Below, piece by piece: positions 1 through 8,070 of a DNA stretch of 64,000 bases. The stretch lies in assembly GCA_041392785.1 (NCBI GenBank), contig JAWKLK010000011.1:1-64000 (forward strand), given 5' to 3'. The notes beneath the pieces are model-generated. The model did not search any database. It saw only the letters and a list, made by a program, of their open reading frames with translations, and was not told the DNA's origin. This DNA comes from OLB9 sp041392785 (lineage in GTDB: Bacteria > Bacteroidota > Bacteroidia > Chitinophagales > Saprospiraceae). How positions within the stretch are numbered: position 1 is the stretch's first letter; each line of letters begins with the position of its first letter. A program made the position numbers and the translations under genes.

Positions 1-9
1 TCCACTCAA

Positions 10-270
10 ATGAACATGAATAAGATCAATGTTTTTACGAAGAATGGCTGTGGAAGATGTGAATTTACCATTAAATATTTACAAGAAAATAATATTCCCT
101 ATGTAGAATTAAACACATCAATGCATCAACCAAATAATGACTTAATGTGGGAACAATTGGAAAAAACTGATCACAACAGCAAAAGTGTACAATTACCAGT
201 AATAGTGCAAAATGGAAGAGTTTATCAAAATATTGAGTCACTGCCAGCATTATTAAAATCATTCAAATAA
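10..270 (+). CDS. Glutaredoxin-like thiol-disulfide protein
   Basis: An 86-residue protein with the glutaredoxin layout. It has a first beta strand (KINVFTKNGCGRC), a CGRC redox motif at residues 14-17, then a helix and the strand IPYVELN. A later VQLPVIVQNGRV segment carries the cis-proline of the thioredoxin fold. Small glutaredoxins reduce protein or glutathione disulfides in the cytoplasm; the exact partner cannot be told from sequence. The ATG at 16 (MNKINVF) is an alternative start. It lies 36 bp before the NhaD antiporter on the same strand and may be co-transcribed with it. The window begins just upstream, so its promoter is not visible. Confidence 0.8.
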   Translation: MNMNKINVFTKNGCGRCEFTIKYLQENNIPYVELNTSMHQPNNDLMWEQLEKTDHNSKSVQLPVIVQNGRVYQNIESLPALLKSFK

Positions 271-306
271 CAAAATTTCATTAATTTCTAAAAAAGAATA
301 TCAATT

Positions 307-1671
307 ATGATAGCAATCATAGTCCTGATTTTTATAATCGGCTATTTGACTATTGTCTTCGAACATCCGTTAAAATTAGACAAGACTGTTCCTGCGTTAT
401 TGATGGGTGCCCTTATGTGGGCGGTCTTAGCTTTAGGTTTTCATAGTGGTGTTTTGGATGTAATAGATGGTCATGGTCATATTTTTTCTTTAAAATCCAT
501 TACGGATAGTGCCGCTATTGAACTTCAAGATGAAGGATTCTCAAGCGTATTATTGCATCATTTGGGTAAAATATCAGAAATTCTTATATTTCTGATTGGG
601 GCCATGACTATAGTAGAGTTGATAGATATGCATAGAGGATTTGATGTTATCAAAGATTATGTCAAAACCAAAAATAAACGAAAATTACTTTGGATTGTCG
701 GAATTATTGGTTTCTTTCTTTCTGCAATAATTGACAATCTGACAACGACAATCGTACTCATCAGTATTTTGCGAAAATTGGTAAAAAACCGAGAAGATCG
801 AATTTGGTTTGTGAGTTTAATAGTCATCGCCGCCAATGCAGGTGGAGCTTGGTCACCCATAGGCGATGTGACTACCACTATGCTATGGATTGGAAAAAAA
901 GTTTCTACCATACAATTGATGGAATACGTATTTTTGCCTTCAGTAGTGGCATTTGTTCTACCTGCATTTATTGCTTCTAGATTAAAAGTATTTTCAGGGG
1001 AAATTGCCACTCCAAAAGAATCTCTAGATGAAAAAACTGAGAAACTATTGAGTAGCAATCGCATGTTATATTTGGGTCTCGGCATGATCGTGTTTGTTCC
1101 AATCTTCAAAACAATAACACACCTTCCTCCATATGTTGGTATGATGCTTAGCTTGGGTGTGGTATGGTTGGTATCTGAATATATCCATCCTGAAGAAAAT
1201 TTCACGGCTGAAAGAAAACACGCGTATTCTCCTCATAAAGCTTTGTCAAGGATTGAGATATCAAGTATTCTATTTTTCTTAGGAATTTTATTGGCAATTG
1301 CTGCCTTTGAATCCGCTGTGATTGGAACATCAAGCATGTTGCATTCAGGGGCGGAAGCCTTAAATCACATCATTCCAAGTCACAATATTGTCATTACCTT
1401 ACTTGGGGTATTATCTGCCATAATTGATAATGTACCATTAGTAGCAGCTGCAATGGGTATGTATAATATGCCTATGGATGATTCATTATGGCATTACCTA
1501 GCGTTTGCAGCTGGAACAGGAGGCAGTATGCTGATTATAGGTTCAGCAGCAGGTGTTGCCGCTATGGGAATGGAAAAAATAGATTTTATCTGGTACGTAA
1601 AGAAAATAACATTATTGGCAGCTGTTGGGTATTTTGCAGGATGCATTGTCTTTATTGCTATGCACTTGTAA
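307..1671 (+). CDS. nhaD: NhaD-type Na+/H+ antiporter
   Basis: A 454-residue polytopic inner-membrane protein with about 12 hydrophobic segments. It belongs to the NhaD branch of the ion-transporter superfamily, which exchanges Na+ (or Li+) for protons. Recognisable family segments are the early FEHPLKLDK stretch, the paired intramembrane motifs SAIIDNLTTTIV (about residue 140) and SAIIDNVPLVAAAMGMY (about residue 370), NAGGAWSPIGDVTTTMLW, and GTGGSMLIIGSAAGVAAMGM near the C terminus. The two D-N motifs in inverted repeats are typical of this fold. Length matches the family. The 36-bp gap to the upstream glutaredoxin-like gene suggests an operon. Confidence 0.93.
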   Translation: MIAIIVLIFIIGYLTIVFEHPLKLDKTVPALLMGALMWAVLALGFHSGVLDVIDGHGHIFSLKSITDSAAIELQDEGFSSVLLHHLGKISEILIFLIGAMTIVELIDMHRGFDVIKDYVKTKNKRKLLWIVGIIGFFLSAIIDNLTTTIVLISILRKLVKNREDRIWFVSLIVIAANAGGAWSPIGDVTTTMLWIGKKVSTIQLMEYVFLPSVVAFVLPAFIASRLKVFSGEIATPKESLDEKTEKLLSSNRMLYLGLGMIVFVPIFKTITHLPPYVGMMLSLGVVWLVSEYIHPEENFTAERKHAYSPHKALSRIEISSILFFLGILLAIAAFESAVIGTSSMLHSGAEALNHIIPSHNIVITLLGVLSAIIDNVPLVAAAMGMYNMPMDDSLWHYLAFAAGTGGSMLIIGSAAGVAAMGMEKIDFIWYVKKITLLAAVGYFAGCIVFIAMHL

Positions 1672-1691
1672 TACAAAATTGAAATTTTGAA

Positions 1692-3011
1692 TTATAATTG
1701 ATTATTGATCACAAGATTCATTAATTCACAATAATCTTTTGCCAGACTTTCCCGACTAAATTGCGTATGCTTTTGGGTCTGATTATCTGACATTTTATTT
1801 TGCTCAGTGGGTGTGATATATTTTTCTATCAGTGAAACAATTTTATTGCTATCTCCATAGGAAACAAAATAATTGGCATCCACTTGGTAAAATAATTTTT
1901 GCGCATCACTATGTGATGGGCCTATACATAAAATAGGTTTTCCAGCACCGATGTATTCGTACATTTTGCCGGGTAGTATCCCTGATTGGTTTTGAGATTT
2001 ATTAATAACTATAAGTAAAAGATCAGCATTTATCATAGCTTCGATAGCGGCATCGTGGGGAATGAATGGCTTAATTAACACACTTTTGTGCAATTGCATA
2101 GCTTCAATAGTTGCAATTACCTCAGTATCAATCTGACCAATTAATTCTACTACAATATTATTGAAAATTACAGCATTCTTAGCCCTTATCGTGGCCAAAG
2201 CTTCCCAAAAATCTACGGGATTCCTATCAGCATTCATCGACCCAAGGTACCTGATCACAAATGGCGAGTTGAGTTGTTTTACAGCTTTAACATTGAAGTC
2301 ATCTACATCATATCCATTTGTGATGACAGACACCTTTATGGACGGGCACAGTTGTTTGAATTCCTCAGCCATAGCCCAGGTTACAGCAACAACATGATCC
2401 GTTTGCTCTAACACGCTTTTTTCTAGATAATGGTGATAGGTATCTGCCATTTTGGTTAATTTCAGCTTATCATACATATCAATTTTTGTCCAGGGATCTC
2501 TGAAATCAGCAATCCATGGTATACCGATTGCCTCTTCAACTTTTTTGGCAATTAGGTGCATAGAATGTGGCGGTCCTGTGGATATGATGAGGTCAACAGG
2601 ATGTTGCTTCAAATAATTTTTCAAAAACTTGGAGGCAGGGTTTATCCAAAATTTCCTTGCATCAGGAATAAAAAAGTTACCCCTCACCCACTCTGCTATG
2701 CGTTGTGTCCAACCTGCCTTTTTCTTACCTTCAGTTAAAAAAGCATTGTAAACTTTGGCATCTGATTTTTTTCCTGTAAATGTTTTATACCATGTATAAG
2801 GCTCCCAAATGGGTAAAGTTATTATTTCGGTGTCATGTCTTATATCCTTTAAAAGAGATATATCTTCTGCCCCAATCTCTGGATTTGAAGGCGTAAAAAT
2901 AATAGGTTGCCAACCAAAATTTCTGAGGTATTTTTGCATTTTTAGCCACCGATGCACACCGCCGCCTCCAGAAGGTGGCCAATAATAGGTGATTATGAGT
3001 ACTTTCTTCAA
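1692..3011 (-). CDS. Glycosyltransferase family 4 protein
   Basis: A 439-residue GT-B fold glycosyltransferase. The N-terminal domain opens with KKVLIITYYWPPSGGGGVHR, the glycine-rich acceptor-side loop of GT4 enzymes, and contains the STGPPHS and ADFRDPW segments common in Bacteroidota surface-sugar transferases. The C-terminal Rossmann half has IRYLGSMNADRNP and a donor-binding stretch ending in GKMYEYIGAGKPIL, with the E-x7-E-like pattern. It transfers a sugar from a nucleotide-sugar donor; acceptor and sugar are unknown. The start codon appears to be TTG at 3011-3009, overlapping the stop of the upstream methyltransferase (TTGA), so the two are probably translationally coupled. Product class is secure, pathway is not. 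Confidence 0.88.
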   Translation of the reverse strand: MKKVLIITYYWPPSGGGGVHRWLKMQKYLRNFGWQPIIFTPSNPEIGAEDISLLKDIRHDTEIITLPIWEPYTWYKTFTGKKSDAKVYNAFLTEGKKKAGWTQRIAEWVRGNFFIPDARKFWINPASKFLKNYLKQHPVDLIISTGPPHSMHLIAKKVEEAIGIPWIADFRDPWTKIDMYDKLKLTKMADTYHHYLEKSVLEQTDHVVAVTWAMAEEFKQLCPSIKVSVITNGYDVDDFNVKAVKQLNSPFVIRYLGSMNADRNPVDFWEALATIRAKNAVIFNNIVVELIGQIDTEVIATIEAMQLHKSVLIKPFIPHDAAIEAMINADLLLIVINKSQNQSGILPGKMYEYIGAGKPILCIGPSHSDAQKLFYQVDANYFVSYGDSNKIVSLIEKYITPTEQNKMSDNQTQKHTQFSRESLAKDYCELMNLVINNQL

Positions 3012-3895
3012 TTTTTGCGAAGTATATAAATGACCGAACTGGCTTTATCCACATCTTTCAATCCAATCCACCAAGCGTGCATACCCACAAAAAAAGCTCT
3101 AGCATATTGGAAATTTGAATGCTTGTATTTTTCAGAAAGCAGAGAATTATAAAAAGGATCATAGGGCATATGACGCTTTTCAATTAAAACAAAATCATAC
3201 TTATTAGCCATGGTTTCAAAGGCTCGAGGTGTCCAATGCCATAAATGTCTTGGTACATCATATCCAGCCCAAAATGATTTGTAATGCTGGCCATCTGTTG
3301 ATGCATAATTTGGCAAAGCAACTATCAAAACACCCTGATCGTCCAATACTGATCTAATCTTGTTCCACCATATTGGTAAGTCATGCAAATGTTCCATAAC
3401 ATGCCAAAGCGTGACAATATCATATTTTATTTGCACATTTTGAGCTAAAAAATCATCTGGAGTGATAGGTTTTATCCCAAATTTAGAATGGGAAATTCTA
3501 GCAGCTGATGCACTTACTTCTACTCCAGATACACTATATCCTTGAGCTTGCATATACCCTAAAAAATATCCTGTACCGCTTCCAATATCCAATAATTGCT
3601 TCCTTTTAGAAAATCGAGAAATTAGCGCATATTTTGATTTGAGCATCCGTTGCCTGATGATGTGGTACAAACTAGATATCAGGCCTGATTTTGTGTCAGA
3701 ATGCGAAATATAATCTTCACTTTCATAGTATTTTCCTATTGTATTGATAGGGGGCGCATCTTCAGTAACCGCAAAACCACATTCTTCACAAAAGCCTATG
3801 GTGAAAACTTCCTTTGATATTGAATGGTCTTTAATTTTTGTTCGCTGCTTTGCGATATTGCCACAAGCCAAACACTGTTCGTCCATACTGATCAT
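3008..3895 (-). CDS. Class I SAM-dependent methyltransferase with N-terminal zinc-ribbon-like segment
   Basis: A methyltransferase of about 295 residues from the ATG at 3895 (or 3886). The N terminus holds four cysteines in a C-x2-C ... C-x2-C arrangement (EQCLACG and GFCEECG), a zinc-ribbon-like module frequent in surface-polysaccharide methyltransferases. The Rossmann core has motif I LLDIGSGTGYFL, an acidic strand (VSGVEVS) and a post-motif DIVTLWHVMEHLHD. An in-frame open stretch extends upstream to 3982, but a -7 box at 3912-3919 lies inside that extension, so the shorter start is preferred. It overlaps the downstream GT4 gene by 4 bp. The likely role is modification of a glycan or glycan precursor (inference). 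Confidence 0.85.
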   Translation of the reverse strand: MISMDEQCLACGNIAKQRTKIKDHSISKEVFTIGFCEECGFAVTEDAPPINTIGKYYESEDYISHSDTKSGLISSLYHIIRQRMLKSKYALISRFSKRKQLLDIGSGTGYFLGYMQAQGYSVSGVEVSASAARISHSKFGIKPITPDDFLAQNVQIKYDIVTLWHVMEHLHDLPIWWNKIRSVLDDQGVLIVALPNYASTDGQHYKSFWAGYDVPRHLWHWTPRAFETMANKYDFVLIEKRHMPYDPFYNSLLSEKYKHSNFQYARAFFVGMHAWWIGLKDVDKASSVIYILRKN

Positions 3896-3911
3896 GCCAA
3901 ATTTTAGATAA

Positions 3912-3919
3912 CAAAAGTA
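3912..3919 (-). promoter_or_regulatory. Bacteroidota -7 box upstream of the methyltransferase
   Basis: On the minus strand this reads TACTTTTG, an exact TAnnTTTG match. It sits 16 bp upstream of the ATG at 3895 and supports that start over the longer reading frame. No convincing -33 TTTG element was found. Confidence 0.45.
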
Positions 3920-3980
3920 GGTGTAAATGATAATAAAGCCAAAAAAATTGACGTTGATTATTATATAAAATAATTCAATC

Positions 3981-4698
3981 ATGCAATATAGAATATGTTT
4001 TTTATTCTCATTTATTGTCCTAAGTATAATTTCATCTGTATCACAGACTAATATTTCCGATGATGGAAATCTAGAAAATAGTTCACCATTGAATCCATTA
4101 AATGCAATAGTCCTACTAAATTAGACCAAGCTCATTTCGAAAAACAGCAAGCGAATACTATCAAAAGAATGACAAAATAATGGCGTAGTTTATTTTGAAA
4201 AGCCTTAAAATGTCACCAAATAGTACAGTGCATTGAAAACAATATCGCTAAGGATCCAAAGGAATTAGATATACAGAGTCATCCACGCGTATGGTTGCAC
4301 TTATGAATATTTTAAATGCATTCGGCATCTTCTTGCTCCAAATACATGGGCTATTCTCTTTTATCCACCTTAGCAGCATTGCTCGCATTTATAGTTTTTA
4401 AAATTCCATGGAAATATCGGACAAGTCGTAATACATTGATTTTATCTTGTTTATGCTACTATTCGTTAATATAATTTTTTCTTATTGATGATATCTTCAA
4501 GCAGTATAAGTACTGCAAGGTATCATACTCACAGAAAACACTTTCCTTTATGATGCTCCAGATATGAAGTCCACAAATCATAGATTGCCAAGTGTAAATC
4601 AAGGTCATTATGATGAAACGGTAGGAGATTTTTATAAAGTCAAAACTGATGAGAATTTGATCGGATGGGTTCCGATATCTCATTCTATTCAAATATAA
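3981..4698 (+). pseudogene. Decayed BatE-like protein gene (signal peptide, TPR, transmembrane segment, SH3-like end)
   Basis: The forward strand encodes pieces of one protein in different frames. From ATG 3981 there is a signal-peptide-like start (MQYRICFLFSFIVLSIISS, then QTNISDDGN) that stops after about 47 codons. Next come remnants that look like TPR helices. Around 4340-4480 a hydrophobic run (LSTLAALLAFIVFKIPWKYR) continues after a shift into FMLLFVNIIFSY. The final piece from about 4535 to the TAA at 4698 reads ILTENTFLYDAPDMKS ... YKVKTDENLIGWVPISHS, an SH3-like module. This order matches BatE-type proteins of the Bacteroidota aerotolerance (Bat) operon. Several frameshifts and stops prevent one open frame. 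No other bat genes are adjacent, so it looks like an orphan relic. Confidence 0.55.
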
Positions 4699-4815
4699 TC
4701 TTACTTCAAATAAGAATTGGGTCTCTCTTATTTTAAAATTTCCTTGTTAAAACTTCCGTGGACGAGAATTATTGGCATTTTGTCTAAAAATTACATATTA
4801 TAAATATTTTTTATA

Positions 4816-4823
4816 TATATTTG
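4816..4823 (+). promoter_or_regulatory. Bacteroidota -7 box upstream of the DUF4407 gene
   Basis: TATATTTG, an exact TAnnTTTG match, 26 bp upstream of the ATG at 4850. Its position argues that translation starts at 4850 rather than at an upstream in-frame TTG at 4772. Confidence 0.45.
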
Positions 4824-4849
4824 CCTTGTTTTTAGTAATTAGTTTATCC

Positions 4850-5992
4850 ATGAAGATATTATCTGATTTTTTTATCTTTTGCTCTGGAGCGATCACCTCC
4901 GTTTTAAGGCGTTGTCCATCAGAGTATAATAAATACCAAGGGATTGGTGCCACGATATTCTTTACAGGTGTGTTTTCTGCTATTTCAGCGGGGTATGCCA
5001 TTTATACGGTTTTCGAAAATTATTGGGTTTCCATTCCATTTGCCTTGATTTGGGGAATGATGATTTTTAATCTTGATAGATACATCGTTTCTGGCATGCG
5101 CAAAAAAGATAGTTTTTTCAAAGAAATCATGATGGCATTACCTAGGGTGATCCTTGCAGTTTTTATCGGGATAGTGATTGCTACACCGCTAGAATTGAAG
5201 CTATTTGAGACAGAAATAAGATCCGAAATCTCATTGATGCAGCAAGAAACCTATGCCAACCAAGATGCACTATTAGCTTCGAGGTATGAGGGCCAGACAA
5301 AAAAACTTGAAAAATCATTGACTGTCTTACAAGACCAAATCTTGAAAGCAGAACAAGACAAGACGCGATTGATGGATGAAGCCATAGCAGAAGCCGATGG
5401 AACAGGCGGTAGCAAAATCAGAAATATGGGTTCGATCTATAAATTGAAAGTCGCCGCAGCTGACAAAGCAGAAAAGGATTTCGCAGCATTGCAATTGCAG
5501 CTGACACCTCAGATGGATTCAATAAAATTGTTATTAGCCAATGTGTCTTCCGAGAAGTCTGCGGATAAGATGACTTTGGACAGAGCCCAGCTTACGGGAT
5601 TTGCATCTAGAATGAAGGCATTACATAGACTTTCCGCAAAGGAAGAAGCTATCTATTACACCGGGATATTTATTACATTATTATTCCTTTTGATAGAATG
5701 TGCTCCTATACTTGTCAAACTCATTTCAGAGCGTACACCGTATGACCAACGATTGGAGATACTTGAAAATGCTTATTACTTGGCAAATCTAAAAGATGTC
5801 ACACTCAGCAGATTGGCGGTGGATTCAAAAATTCAATTCGAAAATAAAACCGCTGGGTATCGCATCACTGAAATGATCAATGCTGAAAACGAAGTCTTCG
5901 CCCATGCTCTGCGCAAAGAAAAAGAGAGCATGATGGGGCAAAACGAAGGCTGGTTTCAGCTCCTTAAAAAGAGAAGAATCTTTGATTTTTAG
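4850..5992 (+). CDS. DUF4407 domain-containing membrane protein
   Basis: About 380 residues from ATG 4850 (MKILSDFFIFCSGA). The N-terminal half matches the DUF4407 pattern: C-P-S-E-Y-N-K-Y-x-G-I-G-A-T-I-F-F-T, two to three transmembrane helices, and FNLDRYIVSGMRK. A long soluble helical region of about 150 residues, rich in E, K and Q (RYEGQTKKLEKSLTVLQDQIL), is probably a coiled coil. A last transmembrane helix (IYYTGIFITLLFLLIECAPILVKL) and a charged tail follow. The family's function is unknown; it is common in Bacteroidota. The stop codon region overlaps the convergent DUF423 gene by 4 bp. Confidence 0.87.
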   Translation: MKILSDFFIFCSGAITSVLRRCPSEYNKYQGIGATIFFTGVFSAISAGYAIYTVFENYWVSIPFALIWGMMIFNLDRYIVSGMRKKDSFFKEIMMALPRVILAVFIGIVIATPLELKLFETEIRSEISLMQQETYANQDALLASRYEGQTKKLEKSLTVLQDQILKAEQDKTRLMDEAIAEADGTGGSKIRNMGSIYKLKVAAADKAEKDFAALQLQLTPQMDSIKLLLANVSSEKSADKMTLDRAQLTGFASRMKALHRLSAKEEAIYYTGIFITLLFLLIECAPILVKLISERTPYDQRLEILENAYYLANLKDVTLSRLAVDSKIQFENKTAGYRITEMINAENEVFAHALRKEKESMMGQNEGWFQLLKKRRIFDF

Positions 5993-6369
5993 GGTGTTTT
6001 AACCCGTACTAAGTTAACCCATCCAAGGATAAAGCAAAGCCCACCTATTGGTGTTAATGGTCCTAACCATGACCAATGATCAATACCCATAACTGATTTT
6101 GTAGCCAATAAATATAAAGAGCCTGAAAACAACAAAACCCCTATTAACATTAAGACAAATGACTGTCTAAAAATGGTGTTTTCGTGCATTTTAAAAGCCA
6201 GTACCAATAATGCAACGCTATGCATCATATGATAAAGGACGCCTGTTTTATAGATGTCCAGCTGATAGGCATCCAAATGTGGTTTCAAACCGTGTGCACC
6301 AAACGCTCCTAGTGCTATAGCCGATGCCCCTACAATGGCGGCGATGCGTAAACTTGTTGTTGTATTCAT
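5989..6369 (-). CDS. DUF423 family small membrane protein (YgdD-like)
   Basis: 126 residues with four hydrophobic helices. The family hallmark is at the N terminus, ALGAFGAHGLK, followed by YKTGVLYHMMHSVALL and the glycine-rich LGPLTPIGGLCFILGW near the end. DUF423/YgdD proteins are inner-membrane proteins of unknown function, usually about 120-130 residues, so this is full length. It lies 15 bp downstream of the uracil-DNA glycosylase gene on the same strand and is probably co-transcribed with it. Its 3' end overlaps the convergent DUF4407 gene. Confidence 0.9.
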   Translation of the reverse strand: MNTTTSLRIAAIVGASAIALGAFGAHGLKPHLDAYQLDIYKTGVLYHMMHSVALLVLAFKMHENTIFRQSFVLMLIGVLLFSGSLYLLATKSVMGIDHWSWLGPLTPIGGLCFILGWVNLVRVKTP

Positions 6370-6384
6370 ATCCTATTTTTTTTA

Positions 6385-7065
6385 TCAAACAATTCTCCAA
6401 TCAATGGGTTCTTTTCCATGATTTGTAAGATATGCATTTGCCTTGCTAAAATGTCCACATCCTTGAAAAGCATTTCCAGCTAATGGTGAAGGGTGAGCAG
6501 CTTGAAAGACAGCATGTTTGGTACTGTCAATTAATGTTGATTTTGACTTGGCAAAATTGCCCCACAACAAAAACACAACATGATCTTGTGAATTCGATAT
6601 ATACGTGATTATACTATCGGTAAATGTCTGCCACCCAATATTTCTGTGCGATCCGGGAGTCTTAGCCTCCACTGTCAAAATAGCATTTAAGAGCAACACC
6701 CCTTGGTCTGACCATGCCGTCAAATCCCCATGGGATGGTATGTCTATCCCAAGATCTCGACGCAATTCCTTGTATACATTGATCAATGATGGTGGTACTT
6801 TGATGCCTCTTGGCACAGAAAAACTCAATCCCATAGCTTCATTGGGATTGTGGTAAGGATCTTGGCCTAAAATGACCACTTTGACATCTTTGGGTGATAC
6901 ACTGTTGAGTGCCTTAAATATAAGTTTGCCGGGTGGATACACGGTTTTCCCAGCTGCAATACTGCCTTTTATAGTGGAAGATATCCTATCAAAATAAGGC
7001 TTTTCAAATTCAGATTTCAGGCCTTCTCGCCACGCAGGATGTATATCTACACTGTCAGGATTCAA
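6385..7065 (-). CDS. ung: Uracil-DNA glycosylase (family 1)
   Basis: 226 residues, close to the 229 of the E. coli enzyme. It removes uracil from DNA, the first step of base-excision repair. Diagnostic motifs are the water-activating loop GQDPYHNPNEAMGLSFSVP (Asp and His of GQDPYH), the LLLNAILTVE strand, VVFLLWGNFAKSK for uracil recognition, and the minor-groove loop HPSPLAG. The reading frame begins with TTG at 7065; no in-frame ATG gives the conserved N terminus, and a -7 box 30 bp upstream supports this start. It leads a two-gene unit with the DUF423 gene. Confidence 0.97.
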   Translation of the reverse strand: MNPDSVDIHPAWREGLKSEFEKPYFDRISSTIKGSIAAGKTVYPPGKLIFKALNSVSPKDVKVVILGQDPYHNPNEAMGLSFSVPRGIKVPPSLINVYKELRRDLGIDIPSHGDLTAWSDQGVLLLNAILTVEAKTPGSHRNIGWQTFTDSIITYISNSQDHVVFLLWGNFAKSKSTLIDSTKHAVFQAAHPSPLAGNAFQGCGHFSKANAYLTNHGKEPIDWRIV

Positions 7066-7095
7066 TTTTTAATAATATTGCATCAAAAAATTATG

Positions 7096-7103
7096 CAAAT
7101 ATA
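7096..7103 (-). promoter_or_regulatory. -7 box for ung-DUF423
   Basis: The minus strand reads TATATTTG, an exact TAnnTTTG match, 30 bp upstream of the ung start. It is back-to-back with the plus-strand box that precedes tRNA-Arg. Confidence 0.5.
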
Positions 7104-7115
7104 ATGAAAAGTATG

Positions 7116-7123
7116 TACTTTTG
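7116..7123 (+). promoter_or_regulatory. -7 box for tRNA-Arg
   Basis: TACTTTTG, an exact TAnnTTTG match, about 39 bp upstream of the tRNA 5' end. It forms a divergent promoter pair with the ung box. Confidence 0.45.
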
Positions 7124-7162
7124 TCGCCGAATTTGAAAACACATACAGATGTGTATTTCTCA

Positions 7163-7236
7163 GGTCCCGTAGCTCAGCTGGATAGAGCAACAGATTTCTA
7201 ATCTGTGGGTCTCAGGTTCGAATCCTGACGGGATCA
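7163..7236 (+). tRNA. tRNA-Arg, anticodon TCT
   Basis: A complete cloverleaf can be drawn by eye. The acceptor stem is GGTCCCG with CGGGATC (one G-U pair), then T8-A9. The D arm is GCTC/GAGC around AGCTGGATA. The anticodon stem is ACAGA/TCTGT with loop TTTCTAA, giving anticodon TCT. The variable loop is GGGTC. The T arm is TCAGG/CCTGA with loop TTCGAAT, and the discriminator is A at 7236. The CCA end is not encoded. It decodes AGA/AGG and is followed directly by a terminator. Confidence 0.97.
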
Positions 7237-7240
7237 CATA

Positions 7241-7276
7241 AAACCCTGATAATTAAAATGTTATCAGGGTTTTTTT
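7241..7276 (+). terminator. Rho-independent terminator after tRNA-Arg
   Basis: A 12-bp stem AAACCCTGATAA / TTATCAGGGTTT with an 8-nt AT-rich loop, ending in a run of T. The upstream A run means it may also terminate the minus-strand acetyltransferase transcript from the other side. Confidence 0.85.
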
Positions 7277-7320
7277 ATATTATTATTGTGAAAAATACTA
7301 TCAAATCGCAATTCACTTCA

Positions 7321-7620
7321 CTAAAATAAAACATCACTGATACTTGGGTCTTTATCAAATCTTGATTTTGCAAAAGGACATAAAGGCAGTATTTTGATTT
7401 TCTTCACCCTAGCAAATTCTACAGCTTTTGCCATAAGCACATTGCCATATCCTTTGCCATTAAATCCATTTTCTATACCTGTGTGATCAATAATAATTTT
7501 GTTTGATCCAGACCAAACAAAAGTCATTTCACAAACTAAAGACGCATCAATGTAAAGCGCGAAACGACCTTTGCGCCCATTATCTTCTACTATTACTTCC
7601 ACCTGATCAATGTTCTCCAA
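7321..7620 (-). CDS. GNAT family N-acetyltransferase (YjdJ-like)
   Basis: About 100 residues of the small single-domain GNAT type often found beside a YjdI-like Fe-S protein. The core shows ALYIDASLVCEMTFVWS, the strand NKIIIDHTGIE and the acetyl-CoA loop GFNGKGYGNVLMAKAVEFAR, ending in a CPFAKSRFDKDP segment. I prefer TTG 7620 as the start (MENIDQVEV). The open frame continues to another TTG at 7650, so the start is uncertain; either start overlaps the 3' end of the Fe-S gene. The acetylated substrate is unknown. Confidence 0.8.
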   Translation of the reverse strand: MENIDQVEVIVEDNGRKGRFALYIDASLVCEMTFVWSGSNKIIIDHTGIENGFNGKGYGNVLMAKAVEFARVKKIKILPLCPFAKSRFDKDPSISDVLF

Positions 7621-7816
7621 TACTGAGTGCTCCTGATGGACACATTGCAACTTGCTTTCTTAATTGTCCTGTCGATGCATGTTCCATATTGATCCATGGA
7701 TGTTCTTTAGGACGATATACCTCTGGGAGTGATCTGACGCAGATACCAGAATGGATGCATTTTTCGGCTTGCCATACTATTGTAATCTCATTGTTGGTGT
7801 ATTCTTTTTGACTCAT
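7607..7816 (-). CDS. (4Fe-4S) mono-cluster protein (YjdI family)
   Basis: 69 residues. It has EKCIHSGICVRSLPEVY and a C-terminal MCPSGAL, which together give the cysteines of a single iron-sulfur cluster in the Fer4_19/YjdI family. It overlaps the downstream acetyltransferase gene, and the pair recurs in many bacteria, so the two probably act together; the biochemical role is unknown. The ATG at 7816 is clear. Confidence 0.85.
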   Translation of the reverse strand: MSQKEYTNNEITIVWQAEKCIHSGICVRSLPEVYRPKEHPWINMEHASTGQLRKQVAMCPSGALSIGEH

Positions 7817-8025
7817 TGTGTATTAATTTAAGGTGATAAAATACAATTAAATTGCTGGTACAACAGTTGATCTTGAACATTTAGCCTTCATTACAACCAC
7901 CGATACAACAAAGTGTTGTCAACTGTACCCGCCAAGAATTGACATTAACATATAAGTGAATGAATGAAATTCACTTTTTTTAAAAAGATATGACTAATTA
8001 GAAACTGAAAAAAGCAAATTATTTT

Positions 8026-8033
8026 TATATTTG
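8026..8033 (+). promoter_or_regulatory. -7 box upstream of the WYL regulator
   Basis: TATATTTG, an exact TAnnTTTG match, 37 bp before the ATG at 8071. The 7817-8025 stretch otherwise shows no gene. Confidence 0.45.
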
Positions 8034-8070
8034 CATACTAGATACACTATCTGTAAAATTGTACTTTAAT

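Noticed and set aside
3008..3982. Longer start for the methyltransferase at 3982
   Set aside because: The extra 29 residues are hydrophobic and low-complexity, and a -7 box lies inside the extension; the conserved Cys-rich start follows the ATG at 3895/3886.
4459..4692. A 77-codon minus-strand frame at 4459-4692
   Set aside because: It is the antisense shadow of the SH3-like end of the decayed BatE-like gene.
8059..8070. Start of the WYL regulator at 8059
   Set aside because: That codon is TTG; the ATG at 8071 is a better start and gives the expected N terminus.
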